A DNA stretch of 6,732 bases from Planctomicrobium sp. (lineage in GTDB: Bacteria > Planctomycetota > Planctomycetia > Planctomycetales > Planctomycetaceae). A model generated the notes under the pieces. That model was not told the origin of the DNA. It made no database searches and saw nothing but the letters and a program-made list of their open reading frames with translations. Position 1 is the stretch's first letter, and the number at the start of each line of letters is the position of its first letter. Of the stretch, positions 1 through 6,343 are shown piece by piece. A program made the translations under genes and the position numbers. The DNA lies in NCBI GenBank assembly GCA_029259835.1, contig JAJDEL010000271.1:1-6732 (forward strand). The letters are read 5' to 3'.

Positions 1-1
1 C

Positions 2-559
2 GAGTTCGTGGGACACTGCGTCTCTCGCCTTAAGAATGTGCAAATTGGTCATCCGCTCGACCCCGAAAGTCAGATGGGACCGGTCGTCAACCCCAAGCAA
101 TGCGAGCGTGTTCTCGGTTACCTCGAAAAAGGGAAAGCGGATGGAGCGGAGTGCCTGCTGGAAGGTGGAGTTGCTGATGTGGAAGGTTACACAGGAAACT
201 ATGTGAAACCTGCTCTGCTAGCGGGAACTTTAGACAACGTCGCAGCTCGCGAAGAGATCTTTGGGCCGGTTGCCTATGTCTCTCCATTTGAGACGGAGGA
301 CGAAGCAATCCGCATGGCGAACAACACGGACTATGGACTCGCGAACAGCGTATGGACCTCTGACCTGGATCGTGCATCGCGCGTTGCTGAGTCGATGGTC
401 GCAGGAAATAGCTGGATCAATGCTCACAACGTGTTTGCACACGGCGTCCCTTATGGCGGCGTGAACAAAAGTGGCATGGGGGGCGGCGTGTTGTCCCTTG
501 AAACTCTCATGGACTATTACCGCAGCACTTCGATTGTCCGACCGCTGCCAAGCGAATAA
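2..559 (+). CDS. NAD(P)-dependent aldehyde dehydrogenase, C-terminal part (5' end outside window)
   Basis: The frame is open from the left edge (first full codon at position 2) to TAA at 557-559, giving 186 residues of a family whose members have about 480-500. The missing N-terminal part would hold most of the cofactor-binding domain and the catalytic Cys. Visible family landmarks, in order, are the G-x-P-L-D-P-x-x-Q-M-G-P-V segment near positions 53-90, the E-E-I-F-G-P-V motif (about 250-270), whose Glu contacts the nicotinamide ribose, the N-x-x-x-Y-G-L-A segment (about 322-345), and the P-Y-G-G-V-x-K-S-G-x-G segment (about 448-480). These identify a classical, non-acylating aldehyde dehydrogenase that oxidises an aldehyde to a carboxylate in the cytoplasm. 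The style recalls betaine-aldehyde or hydroxymuconic-semialdehyde dehydrogenases, but the substrate cannot be assigned. The GTG at 8 is an internal Val codon, not the start. The gene lies 114 bp upstream of the co-directional class II aldolase, so the two may be co-transcribed and consecutive in a pathway. Confidence 0.93.
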   Translation, partial: EFVGHCVSRLKNVQIGHPLDPESQMGPVVNPKQCERVLGYLEKGKADGAECLLEGGVADVEGYTGNYVKPALLAGTLDNVAAREEIFGPVAYVSPFETEDEAIRMANNTDYGLANSVWTSDLDRASRVAESMVAGNSWINAHNVFAHGVPYGGVNKSGMGGGVLSLETLMDYYRSTSIVRPLPSE

Positions 560-591
560 ACCTCTCTTCAACAGCAATTAAGCGACGGGAT

Positions 592-639
592 GTGTTACGG
601 CAGTTCGACGTCTGCCGTAGCACGCTCATCGATGCGTGC
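592..639 (+). promoter_or_regulatory. Two overlapping, mutually exclusive RNA hairpins in the dehydrogenase-aldolase spacer
   Basis: The first hairpin pairs 592-603 with 612-623: 12 bp with one G-U wobble, including a perfect 8-bp arm TACGGCAG/CTGCCGTA, around an 8-nt loop. The second pairs 620-625 (GCACGC) with 634-639 (GCGTGC), also around an 8-nt loop. They share bases 620-623, so both cannot form fully at once. No T-run follows, so neither looks like an intrinsic terminator. The element sits 33 nt after the dehydrogenase stop and ends 34 nt before the aldolase start. It could be an mRNA processing or stabilising element, or a switch on translation of the aldolase. The pairing is seen in the sequence; the role is inference. 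Confidence 0.45.
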
Positions 640-659
640 CACCCCGCTTAGGTTCAATC

Positions 660-665
660 AGAGAG
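660..665 (+). promoter_or_regulatory. Ribosome binding site deciding the aldolase start
   Basis: AGAGAG lies 8 nt before the ATG at 674. It is a modest Shine-Dalgarno match, but correctly spaced. The alternative ATG at 590 lies beside the hairpin arms at 592-623 and would add 28 residues with no resemblance to the family, so 674 is preferred. Confidence 0.45.
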
Positions 666-673
666 TTGTATTC

Positions 674-1966
674 ATGAGCAAAGTCCGTCCGATAATTCAT
701 CCGCGTGATGAGATCATGCAGACGATGGATCGAATTTATCGGTACCGCATGACGACGACATCGGGTGGGAACCTGTCGATTCGTGATGAAGCAGGCGACA
801 TCTGGATTTCACCCGCGCGTGTCGACAAAGGAAATCTGACCCGGAACGACATTGTTTGTGTGAGAACTGATGGTTCGGTCGATGGACGGCATCCGCCGTC
901 ATCAGAATTTCCCTTTCATAAGTCAACATACGCAGTCCGTCCCGACATCCGCGCGATTGTGCATGCTCATCCAGTCGCATTAGTTGCCTTTAGCATCTGC
1001 CGAGAAACGCCACGCACGGACCTCTTTCATCAGGCGCATTCAGTGGCTGGCAAGGTCGGTTTCGCTCCTTATGCCTGTCCGGGAAGCGAACAACTCGGCA
1101 GTCATATCGCAAACACATTCGCGCAGGGCTGTGACAGTGTGATTCTTGAAAACCATGGCGTTGTCGTGGGTGGTGAATCTTTGCCGCACGCATTTCAACG
1201 GTTTGAAGCTTTTGAGTTCGTCGGGAAGACCCTCATCAAAGCGAAGCAACTGGGCAAGGTGATTTATCTCAACGATCAGCAACTCGATCAAGCAGCGCAG
1301 CGAAGCGTCGATTTCGTTTCTTACGAACCACCGACAGCCACGGCGACAGAGCGAGAATTGCGGCGGCAACTTTGCGACTTCGTTCGTCGCGGCTGTCGTC
1401 AACGTTTACTCATCAGTACAGAAGGAAGTTTCTCCGCGAGAGTGAATGAAGAATCGTTTTTGATAACACCAACGCATCAGGACCGCGAATTACTCACCCC
1501 GCAAGACTTCGTCCTGGTCAAAGGCAACGAACGTGAAGCATGCAAACACGCCAGCCGCGCAGCGAAAGCTCATCAGGCGATTTACAACAAACATCCCGGT
1601 GTGCAGGCGATTGTTTTTGCACATCCCGTGAACGCCACAGCCTTCAGCGTGACGGATTCGGTCTTTGATGTCCGAACAATCCCCGAGAGTTACGTTTTCC
1701 TGCGAGACGTCAAGCGTGTCCCTTACGGAGTTCAATACCAAAGCGATGGTCAGATCGCGAACTATGTTTCCACTGCAAATCCCACCGCAATTTTGGAAAA
1801 CGATGGGGTGATCGTCACCGGGCGAGACGTCCTTGACACCTTTGATCGCCTTGAAGTGCTTGAATCAACAGCAGAAGCGGTCATCAATGCCCGTTCGGTG
1901 GGGACATTATCCACGATGCCAGACGCGGTGATCGATGAGTTGCGCTCCGCATTCAACCTCGATTAA
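674..1966 (+). CDS. Tandem two-domain class II aldolase/adducin-family protein, second domain degenerate
   Basis: This 430-residue cytoplasmic protein has two class II aldolase domains in a row (about 8-205 and 222-415); single-domain members have about 200-230 residues. Domain 1 keeps the FucA-type site: S-G-G-N (30-33) and S-S-E (76-78), with Glu78 at the catalytic acid/base position, and zinc ligands His97 and His99 (H-A-H) and His161 (E-N-H-G). It should cleave or form a hydroxy-carbonyl compound, perhaps phosphorylated, or act as a related decarboxylase or epimerase. Domain 2 aligns without large gaps but has Ala296 for the Glu, Phe315 for the first His and Asp377 for the third; only His317 survives. 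It is probably structural or regulatory. The start at 674 is chosen because the family match begins right after it and AGAGAG precedes it; an upstream ATG at 590 is in frame. The adjacent dehydrogenase could oxidise an aldehyde product. Exact substrate unknown. Confidence 0.9.
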   Translation: MSKVRPIIHPRDEIMQTMDRIYRYRMTTTSGGNLSIRDEAGDIWISPARVDKGNLTRNDIVCVRTDGSVDGRHPPSSEFPFHKSTYAVRPDIRAIVHAHPVALVAFSICRETPRTDLFHQAHSVAGKVGFAPYACPGSEQLGSHIANTFAQGCDSVILENHGVVVGGESLPHAFQRFEAFEFVGKTLIKAKQLGKVIYLNDQQLDQAAQRSVDFVSYEPPTATATERELRRQLCDFVRRGCRQRLLISTEGSFSARVNEESFLITPTHQDRELLTPQDFVLVKGNEREACKHASRAAKAHQAIYNKHPGVQAIVFAHPVNATAFSVTDSVFDVRTIPESYVFLRDVKRVPYGVQYQSDGQIANYVSTANPTAILENDGVIVTGRDVLDTFDRLEVLESTAEAVINARSVGTLSTMPDAVIDELRSAFNLD

Positions 1967-1990
1967 CGAGAGTCTCCACCTACACTAACT

Positions 1991-3388
1991 TCAAACGTCA
2001 CTGAGTGTGCCGGTGCTGTCGGCGAATTTGTCGGTTTGGACGCCAAGACGCTGAAGCATGGTCACAAAGAGATTCGACAGGCGGATGTCTTCGTGAGTGA
2101 CTTCTTTCTGCCAGGGTTCACGACCACCACTCCACGGACCACCGGCTGGATTGTCGCCTGAATAGTTGAGGTACTGACCATGCTTGAATCCCATGTTCTT
2201 GCCGCCAATCAAAATCAACGGGTAGTTACGGGAGAGATGAAAGGCACTCGATGCGGACCCAAACAGGAGCACAGTATTGTCCAGCATGTTGCCGTTCTCA
2301 CCCTCTTCAGGCGTTGCCTGGAGTTTGCTGGCGAAGCGTCCAAGTTCTTCGCTCAGGAATCGGCAGTACGTCCCAAAATTTTTCCAGCCGCCAGGTTCCT
2401 TCGTGTTGTGTGAGAGTTGGTGAGTCAGATTGAAACCAACAGCCCGAGCCAGATAGTCACTGATGCCGACACCGTTTTCCCGTCCGATCTGATATGTCGC
2501 GACTCGCGTGGAATCGGTCTTAAATGCGAGGTAGATCAGTTCAAACATCGTTTGAAGATACACACGAGGATCTTCGGGTGTAATATCGAGTTTCAGATGA
2601 TCCACGTCGACTTTGGGGAGTGGAATGTTCATCCACCGCTTCGCCTTTTCGACTTTGATCTCGGTTTCGCGAACTGACTGGAGATACTCATCCAGCGATT
2701 TCTGATCGCGAGTGGATAGCCTCTTCCGCAATGAACTTGCATCGGAGAGGAGATCATCTAACGCACTTTGGCTAATCGCCAGACGACGTGCCGCGTTGTC
2801 ATCACTCTTCACAAACAACATGTCGAAAATTCTCTTCGGTCGGTGCTCGGCCGGGATCGCCCGACCACTTCGATTGAACGAGGCTGTATGCGTACCGCGC
2901 GGTGTCCCGGTGCCTCCGTCAGTCGACACGACGAGCGATGAAAAACGCGTTTGATCTCCGACATGAGCTGAAAACTCTTGATCAAGGGAGATCGAGTTTC
3001 TGTATTCTCCTGAAGGTCCGGTCGGAGCCCCGGTGAGAAACTGATCAGCGTTCGAATGTCCATGAATGCTGCGTGCAGAAGGATGAGACAAACCAGACAA
3101 TACCGTTAAATTATCGCGTAATGGTTCCAGCGGTTCCAAGCATTTCGTGAATGTGAAATCGTTTCCACTTCCATGAGGAAACCAGGACCAGTCCTTGTGG
3201 GCCGGATCCTCCGCAAGCGGCATTGGCACTCCGTCTGGCATGTAAAAGCAGGCGAGTCGTTTCAGTTTGGCGGTCTGTTCGGTGGCGCTGGCAAACCTGG
3301 TCAAGGATTCAAACCAAGGCAGAGCGAGAGCGACTCCGGAACCACGAAGGAATTTCCGACGGTCGAGAGATCCGAGATTTGTATTCAT
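1991..3388 (-). CDS. DUF1552 (HXXSHH family) protein, Tat-exported
   Basis: A 465-residue protein, a full length for DUF1552 (Pfam PF07586). The N-terminus carries a twin-arginine signal (D-R-R-K-F-L-R, residues 9-15), a short hydrophobic stretch (about 17-26) and an A-S-A site ending at residue 35, so it is probably exported already folded. Family landmarks include the Y-M-P-D-G-V segment (49-54), the G-H-S-N-A-D-Q-F-L-T-G segment (110-120), the name-giving motif at 323-328, here H-Q-L-S-H-N with Asn328 in place of the last His, and N-Y-P-L-I-L-I-G-G (388-396). A charged helical segment spans about 205-252. The molecular function is unknown to me. It is the downstream partner of the DUF1592-family cytochrome gene, 74 bp away on the same strand, a pairing frequent in planctomycetes, so joint action outside the cytoplasm is inferred. 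It ends 24 bp from the stop of the convergent aldolase gene. Confidence 0.94.
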   Translation of the reverse strand: MNTNLGSLDRRKFLRGSGVALALPWFESLTRFASATEQTAKLKRLACFYMPDGVPMPLAEDPAHKDWSWFPHGSGNDFTFTKCLEPLEPLRDNLTVLSGLSHPSARSIHGHSNADQFLTGAPTGPSGEYRNSISLDQEFSAHVGDQTRFSSLVVSTDGGTGTPRGTHTASFNRSGRAIPAEHRPKRIFDMLFVKSDDNAARRLAISQSALDDLLSDASSLRKRLSTRDQKSLDEYLQSVRETEIKVEKAKRWMNIPLPKVDVDHLKLDITPEDPRVYLQTMFELIYLAFKTDSTRVATYQIGRENGVGISDYLARAVGFNLTHQLSHNTKEPGGWKNFGTYCRFLSEELGRFASKLQATPEEGENGNMLDNTVLLFGSASSAFHLSRNYPLILIGGKNMGFKHGQYLNYSGDNPAGGPWSGGREPWQKEVTHEDIRLSNLFVTMLQRLGVQTDKFADSTGTLSDV

Positions 3389-3396
3389 AACGGCAA

Positions 3397-3401
3397 TCCT
3401 T
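3397..3401 (-). promoter_or_regulatory. Ribosome binding site of the DUF1552 gene
   Basis: Read on the minus strand, AAGGA lies 8 nt before the ATG at 3388. This is a good Shine-Dalgarno match at normal spacing and supports the chosen start, which also places the twin-arginine motif at residues 9-15. Confidence 0.7.
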
Positions 3402-3410
3402 ATTGAAATT

Positions 3411-3420
3411 GTTGACGGAC
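3411..3420 (-). repeat. Shared upstream 10-mer, copy before the DUF1552 gene
   Basis: Minus-strand GTCCGTCAAC, ending 22 nt before the DUF1552 start codon. An identical 10-mer stands 20 nt before the DUF1592-family start (6213-6222). It may be a transcriptional or leader-RNA element common to the two genes. The identity is seen; the function is inference, and coincidence is possible. Confidence 0.3.
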
Positions 3421-3462
3421 ACCAATGATGATGTTGTCGTCTGTTCCTTATCGGTTGAATTC

Positions 3463-6192
3463 CTACCTCGACTGAAACAGGTCACTCGTGACAATCATCG
3501 TGACCATGGTAGCAAGTCCATCTCCCTGCTTGCGAAGATCGGCAGTCATCTGGTCAACACTTGAGCGATCACCAAATGTCAACGGTCTTCCGATGGCGTA
3601 TGTCGTCAGTTTATGAACCATCGCACGTGCGAATTGGTCCTGTCGGTTTTCTAGCAGAAACCGTTTCAGTCCGTCCATGCCAGCAAGTTTTTGCCGATTG
3701 AACAGGAAGCTGGACGCATCGACTGGTTTCCCTTGTATCTGAGTTCGCCAGCTTCCCACGGCATCAAAGTTTTCAAAAGCAATTCCCCAGGGGTCGATCT
3801 TAGCGTGACAGGACATACAGGCCGCGTGGTTTCGGTGATTTTCAATGCGTTGTTTCAGAGTGAGCTTTGCAATCTCCGGATCAGCAAGGTCGATCTCAGG
3901 GACAGCCGGTGGTGGCGGTGGCGGAGGATCGTTCAGCAGATTTTCAAGCATCCAGATGCCGCGTTTGAGAGGATGCGAATCCTTGCCGTCCGAATTCATC
4001 GCCAGTAGACCGGCTTGAGTCAGCAAACCACCTCGCTTGTGCTCGGGCTCAAGCTTCACTCGGCGAAATTGATTTCCATACACGTCGCTCAGTCCATAGT
4101 GTCTGGCGAGTCGCTCATTTGCCATCGTGTAATCGGCGTGGATAAAATCTAACACGCTATCATTCTTCTGCAAAACTTCATGGAAGAAGGCGATTGGTTC
4201 TTCCTGCATCGCCTCTTTCAAAGAGCTGTCAAATCGAGGATATGCTTTTCGGTCGAGTTTCAGATAATCAAGCAACTGCATGCCCAGCCATTGCCGCACA
4301 AAGTGTTTGGAAAAACGGCGAGACCGCGGATCGGCCAACATCCGCTGGACCTGTTTGGTCAAAACATCGCGATTGCTCAACTGCCCCTTCGCCGCGAGTG
4401 TCAATAGTTCGTCGTCAGGTGTACTGCACCAAAGGAACATCGACAGACGTGTTGCCAGCTCGAAGTCAGGCAGGCGCTCAACGTTTGCTTTTTCGTCTGC
4501 TTGAGTCGTCTGCTCGGACCGAACGAGATAAAGGAATTGCGGCGATGAAAGCACAGTCGCCAGGACTTCGATCATCGCTTCCTGGAAATCATCGGACTCA
4601 GTGCGAATGCTCGTGAACAATGTCAGCTTCTGATCAACTTCAGCAGCAGTCACAGGTCGCCGCCAGGCATGAGAGAGAAAGTTCGTCAACACTTTCCGCG
4701 CATAGATTCTTTCTTCAGATCTGTTATCACTGTCAATAAAAATGCGAGTGTGCGAGTCCGGGGGCCATTGATCGTAAACAGGTGCCGTAATTTCCACGTG
4801 ATCAATCTGAATGTCACCTTGAGAGACCGAGCTGTTCACAAGCTTCACGTACTCAGAAGGGTTTGGGAGATCTCCCATTTTTGTTGTTTTGCGAAATGAA
4901 TTGCGAGGGTAGATTTCGCTTAACGGAATCTCCCACTGATAGAATTTCGGTTGGTCCGGAGTCGCATCGATCGCAATATCCTTGTCGCTGATTCTTACGG
5001 AAGCCTGCGAGTCGTTACTTGCCTGCCAACCGAATTCCAGTTGCAAACTGGGGATGCGGTTCTCCTCAACTGATGTTCGTGACGCCCGGACGCGAACGCG
5101 AAGCTTCCCCATATCAGGGATCGTATCGCCAAGTTCAACGATCAGCTTTTGTTTCGGCGGGATAATGGCAACGTGCTGAGAAACTGCAGGAACCTCCGGT
5201 CGGGTCGTTGTTGGTGCCCATGCGTACTTTGCGCCTCCGTAATTCCAAGAGACTCTCGCCGTTTGGCCTGTCATCAAATTCTTGTAGTGAACATTGTTGT
5301 GCCTGACTCGAAATTTAGCCGCCTGCTGTTCCAGGTCTTGCTTCAGTTTTTCAGGGTCGTCTTTGCCCTTCTGCCTGATCTTTTCAAGCTGTTCGTCTTG
5401 TTTTGCCCACTCAGCGGTCGCTGCGGCCTTCATTTGTACGGTCCAGTAAATCAACGCCGGTCGCTCACCTTGCACAGTAGCTTTCTTCAAGGCGTTGCGG
5501 CTTAGCTCTCGGTAATACGCGAACTGGATCGCCGACATATTCAGTAATTCGGAACTGTTTTGGAAACCGTCTTCTGAGGTGGACTCGGGCGGTAAGTCTC
5601 CAGCGAAATCATACGGAAGCCCCAGCAAATCTTGCAGCGCGTAGTTGTATTCATAACGTGTCATACGACGGAATGACGAATGGCCCTGTTCAGCGCGACG
5701 CACTGTCGATGCAACTTGAATCTCTGAGGACAACCACTCGACGACTGCGCTGCGATCTTTGTCCGCAAGCTTAACTTCGTCTGCGGGAGGCATTTCGCCG
5801 TTGCTCAACACAGCAAAAACTTCGAGCCACCAGTCCACGTCGTCGCCGTGCAGGAGATCGGGATTCAACGTATCGATCCGGATATTCCCCTCCTGTGTCT
5901 CTGGTCCATGACACTGAACACAGGCTCTCTTCAGAATTGGCTCAATCTCATCGTTAAAGGTCGCGAGTTGCGGCTGGGGAGTTTCTGTTCCGACAGAATG
6001 AAATTGTTGTTTCCGATAACTCGATCTAAGCGCGCCCGCTGCTTTCAGTTCTTCGAGTGTCGGGAGAGAGGAGTCACCTACGATGGATTCAGACTTTGAA
6101 CCACTATCGTTCTGCCCCACCGCCAGACCACACGTTGCGCATATCAAGGTGACGAGGCAAATGACACGTCGACTTTCTCTTGCTTCAATCAT
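3463..6192 (-). CDS. Planctomycete cytochrome-type protein PSCyt1-DUF1587-DUF1595-DUF1592-DUF1588-DUF1585
   Basis: A 909-residue exported protein, probably a dihaem c-type cytochrome. A Sec-type signal covers about residues 1-27 (basic start, then a hydrophobic run from 10). Domains in order: PSCyt1 cytochrome c (about 80-158) with haem motif C91-V-Q-C94-H95 and a possible axial Met134 in the E-M-P-P segment; DUF1587 (about 173-237); an unassigned insert of about 250 residues, with a charged, probably coiled-coil stretch (256-297) and a beta-rich part (300-475); DUF1595 (about 495-558); DUF1592 (about 573-700); DUF1588 (about 710-830) with a run of seven prolines (756-762) and a second haem motif C792-M-S-C795-H796; DUF1585 (about 836-907). 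An in-frame TGA at 6208-6210, five codons before the ATG and with no other start between, fixes the start; its Shine-Dalgarno site is weak. The DUF1552 gene follows 74 bp downstream, suggesting an operon. Redox chemistry is inferred; substrate and partners are unknown. Confidence 0.95.
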   Translation of the reverse strand: MIEARESRRVICLVTLICATCGLAVGQNDSGSKSESIVGDSSLPTLEELKAAGALRSSYRKQQFHSVGTETPQPQLATFNDEIEPILKRACVQCHGPETQEGNIRIDTLNPDLLHGDDVDWWLEVFAVLSNGEMPPADEVKLADKDRSAVVEWLSSEIQVASTVRRAEQGHSSFRRMTRYEYNYALQDLLGLPYDFAGDLPPESTSEDGFQNSSELLNMSAIQFAYYRELSRNALKKATVQGERPALIYWTVQMKAAATAEWAKQDEQLEKIRQKGKDDPEKLKQDLEQQAAKFRVRHNNVHYKNLMTGQTARVSWNYGGAKYAWAPTTTRPEVPAVSQHVAIIPPKQKLIVELGDTIPDMGKLRVRVRASRTSVEENRIPSLQLEFGWQASNDSQASVRISDKDIAIDATPDQPKFYQWEIPLSEIYPRNSFRKTTKMGDLPNPSEYVKLVNSSVSQGDIQIDHVEITAPVYDQWPPDSHTRIFIDSDNRSEERIYARKVLTNFLSHAWRRPVTAAEVDQKLTLFTSIRTESDDFQEAMIEVLATVLSSPQFLYLVRSEQTTQADEKANVERLPDFELATRLSMFLWCSTPDDELLTLAAKGQLSNRDVLTKQVQRMLADPRSRRFSKHFVRQWLGMQLLDYLKLDRKAYPRFDSSLKEAMQEEPIAFFHEVLQKNDSVLDFIHADYTMANERLARHYGLSDVYGNQFRRVKLEPEHKRGGLLTQAGLLAMNSDGKDSHPLKRGIWMLENLLNDPPPPPPPAVPEIDLADPEIAKLTLKQRIENHRNHAACMSCHAKIDPWGIAFENFDAVGSWRTQIQGKPVDASSFLFNRQKLAGMDGLKRFLLENRQDQFARAMVHKLTTYAIGRPLTFGDRSSVDQMTADLRKQGDGLATMVTMIVTSDLFQSR

Positions 6193-6212
6193 TTCAGCTT
6201 CAGGTTCTCAGG

Positions 6213-6222
6213 GTTGACGGAC
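6213..6222 (-). repeat. Shared upstream 10-mer, copy before the DUF1592-family gene
   Basis: Minus-strand GTCCGTCAAC, ending 20 nt before the ATG at 6192 and identical to the copy at 3411-3420. No clear promoter was found around it. The position relative to the start codon differs by only 2 nt between the two copies, which is what makes it notable. Confidence 0.3.
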
Positions 6223-6312
6223 CGAATCAGTGTAGCAAGTTGAATTTGGTCAAGCACAACTTTCACCCGTTTGTTCAAATTTTTGATCTCCCTACCGTGC
6301 TGATCATGCAGA

Positions 6313-6335
6313 TGAGAATATGCTAAGCATTCTCA
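6313..6335 (-). other. Hairpin just after the beta-propeller gene stop
   Basis: TGAGA (6313-6317) pairs with TCTCA (6331-6335) and ATGC (6320-6323) with GCAT (6327-6330), leaving a 2-nt bulge and a TAA loop. On the minus strand it starts 8 nt after the stop codon at 6344-6346. No T-run follows, so it is at best a weak or Rho-assisted terminator, or a 3'-end stabiliser. The remainder of the 151-bp spacer (6193-6343) is fairly AT-rich and may hold the promoter for the DUF1592-family gene, but no convincing -35/-10 pair was found. Confidence 0.3.
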
Positions 6336-6343
6336 GAGTGGCA

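Noticed and set aside
230..577. Minus-strand open frame of 115 codons
   Set aside because: It is antisense to the conserved dehydrogenase motifs and has no family resemblance.
590..673. N-terminal extension of the aldolase from an upstream in-frame ATG
   Set aside because: The 28 added residues do not resemble the family, their codons lie across the hairpin arms at 592-639, and a spaced AGAGAG precedes the ATG at 674.
2009..2023. GCCG/CGGC stem as a terminator for the aldolase gene
   Set aside because: It is only 4 bp, has a 7-nt loop and no T-run, and lies within the DUF1552 coding region.
2405..2407. Asn in the HxxSHH motif as a sign of a pseudogene
   Set aside because: The reading frame is full length, with intact export signal, ribosome binding site and other family landmarks.
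3907..3927. G/C-rich repeat-like run encoding seven prolines
   Set aside because: A proline run at this place is common in DUF1588-containing proteins, so it is a protein feature rather than a DNA repeat; it may only slow translation.
4194..4616. Plus-strand open frame of 140 codons, with other plus-strand frames such as 3691-4008 and 5149-5505
   Set aside because: All lie antisense to the well-supported DUF1592-family gene, have Cys/Arg/Ser-rich compositions typical of shadow frames, and show no recognisable domain.
6229..6253. Possible promoter on the minus strand for the DUF1592-family gene: TTGACC (6248-6253) and TACACT (6229-6234)
   Set aside because: The spacer is only 13 nt, too short for a normal sigma-70 promoter, and no better -10 stands at 16-18 nt.
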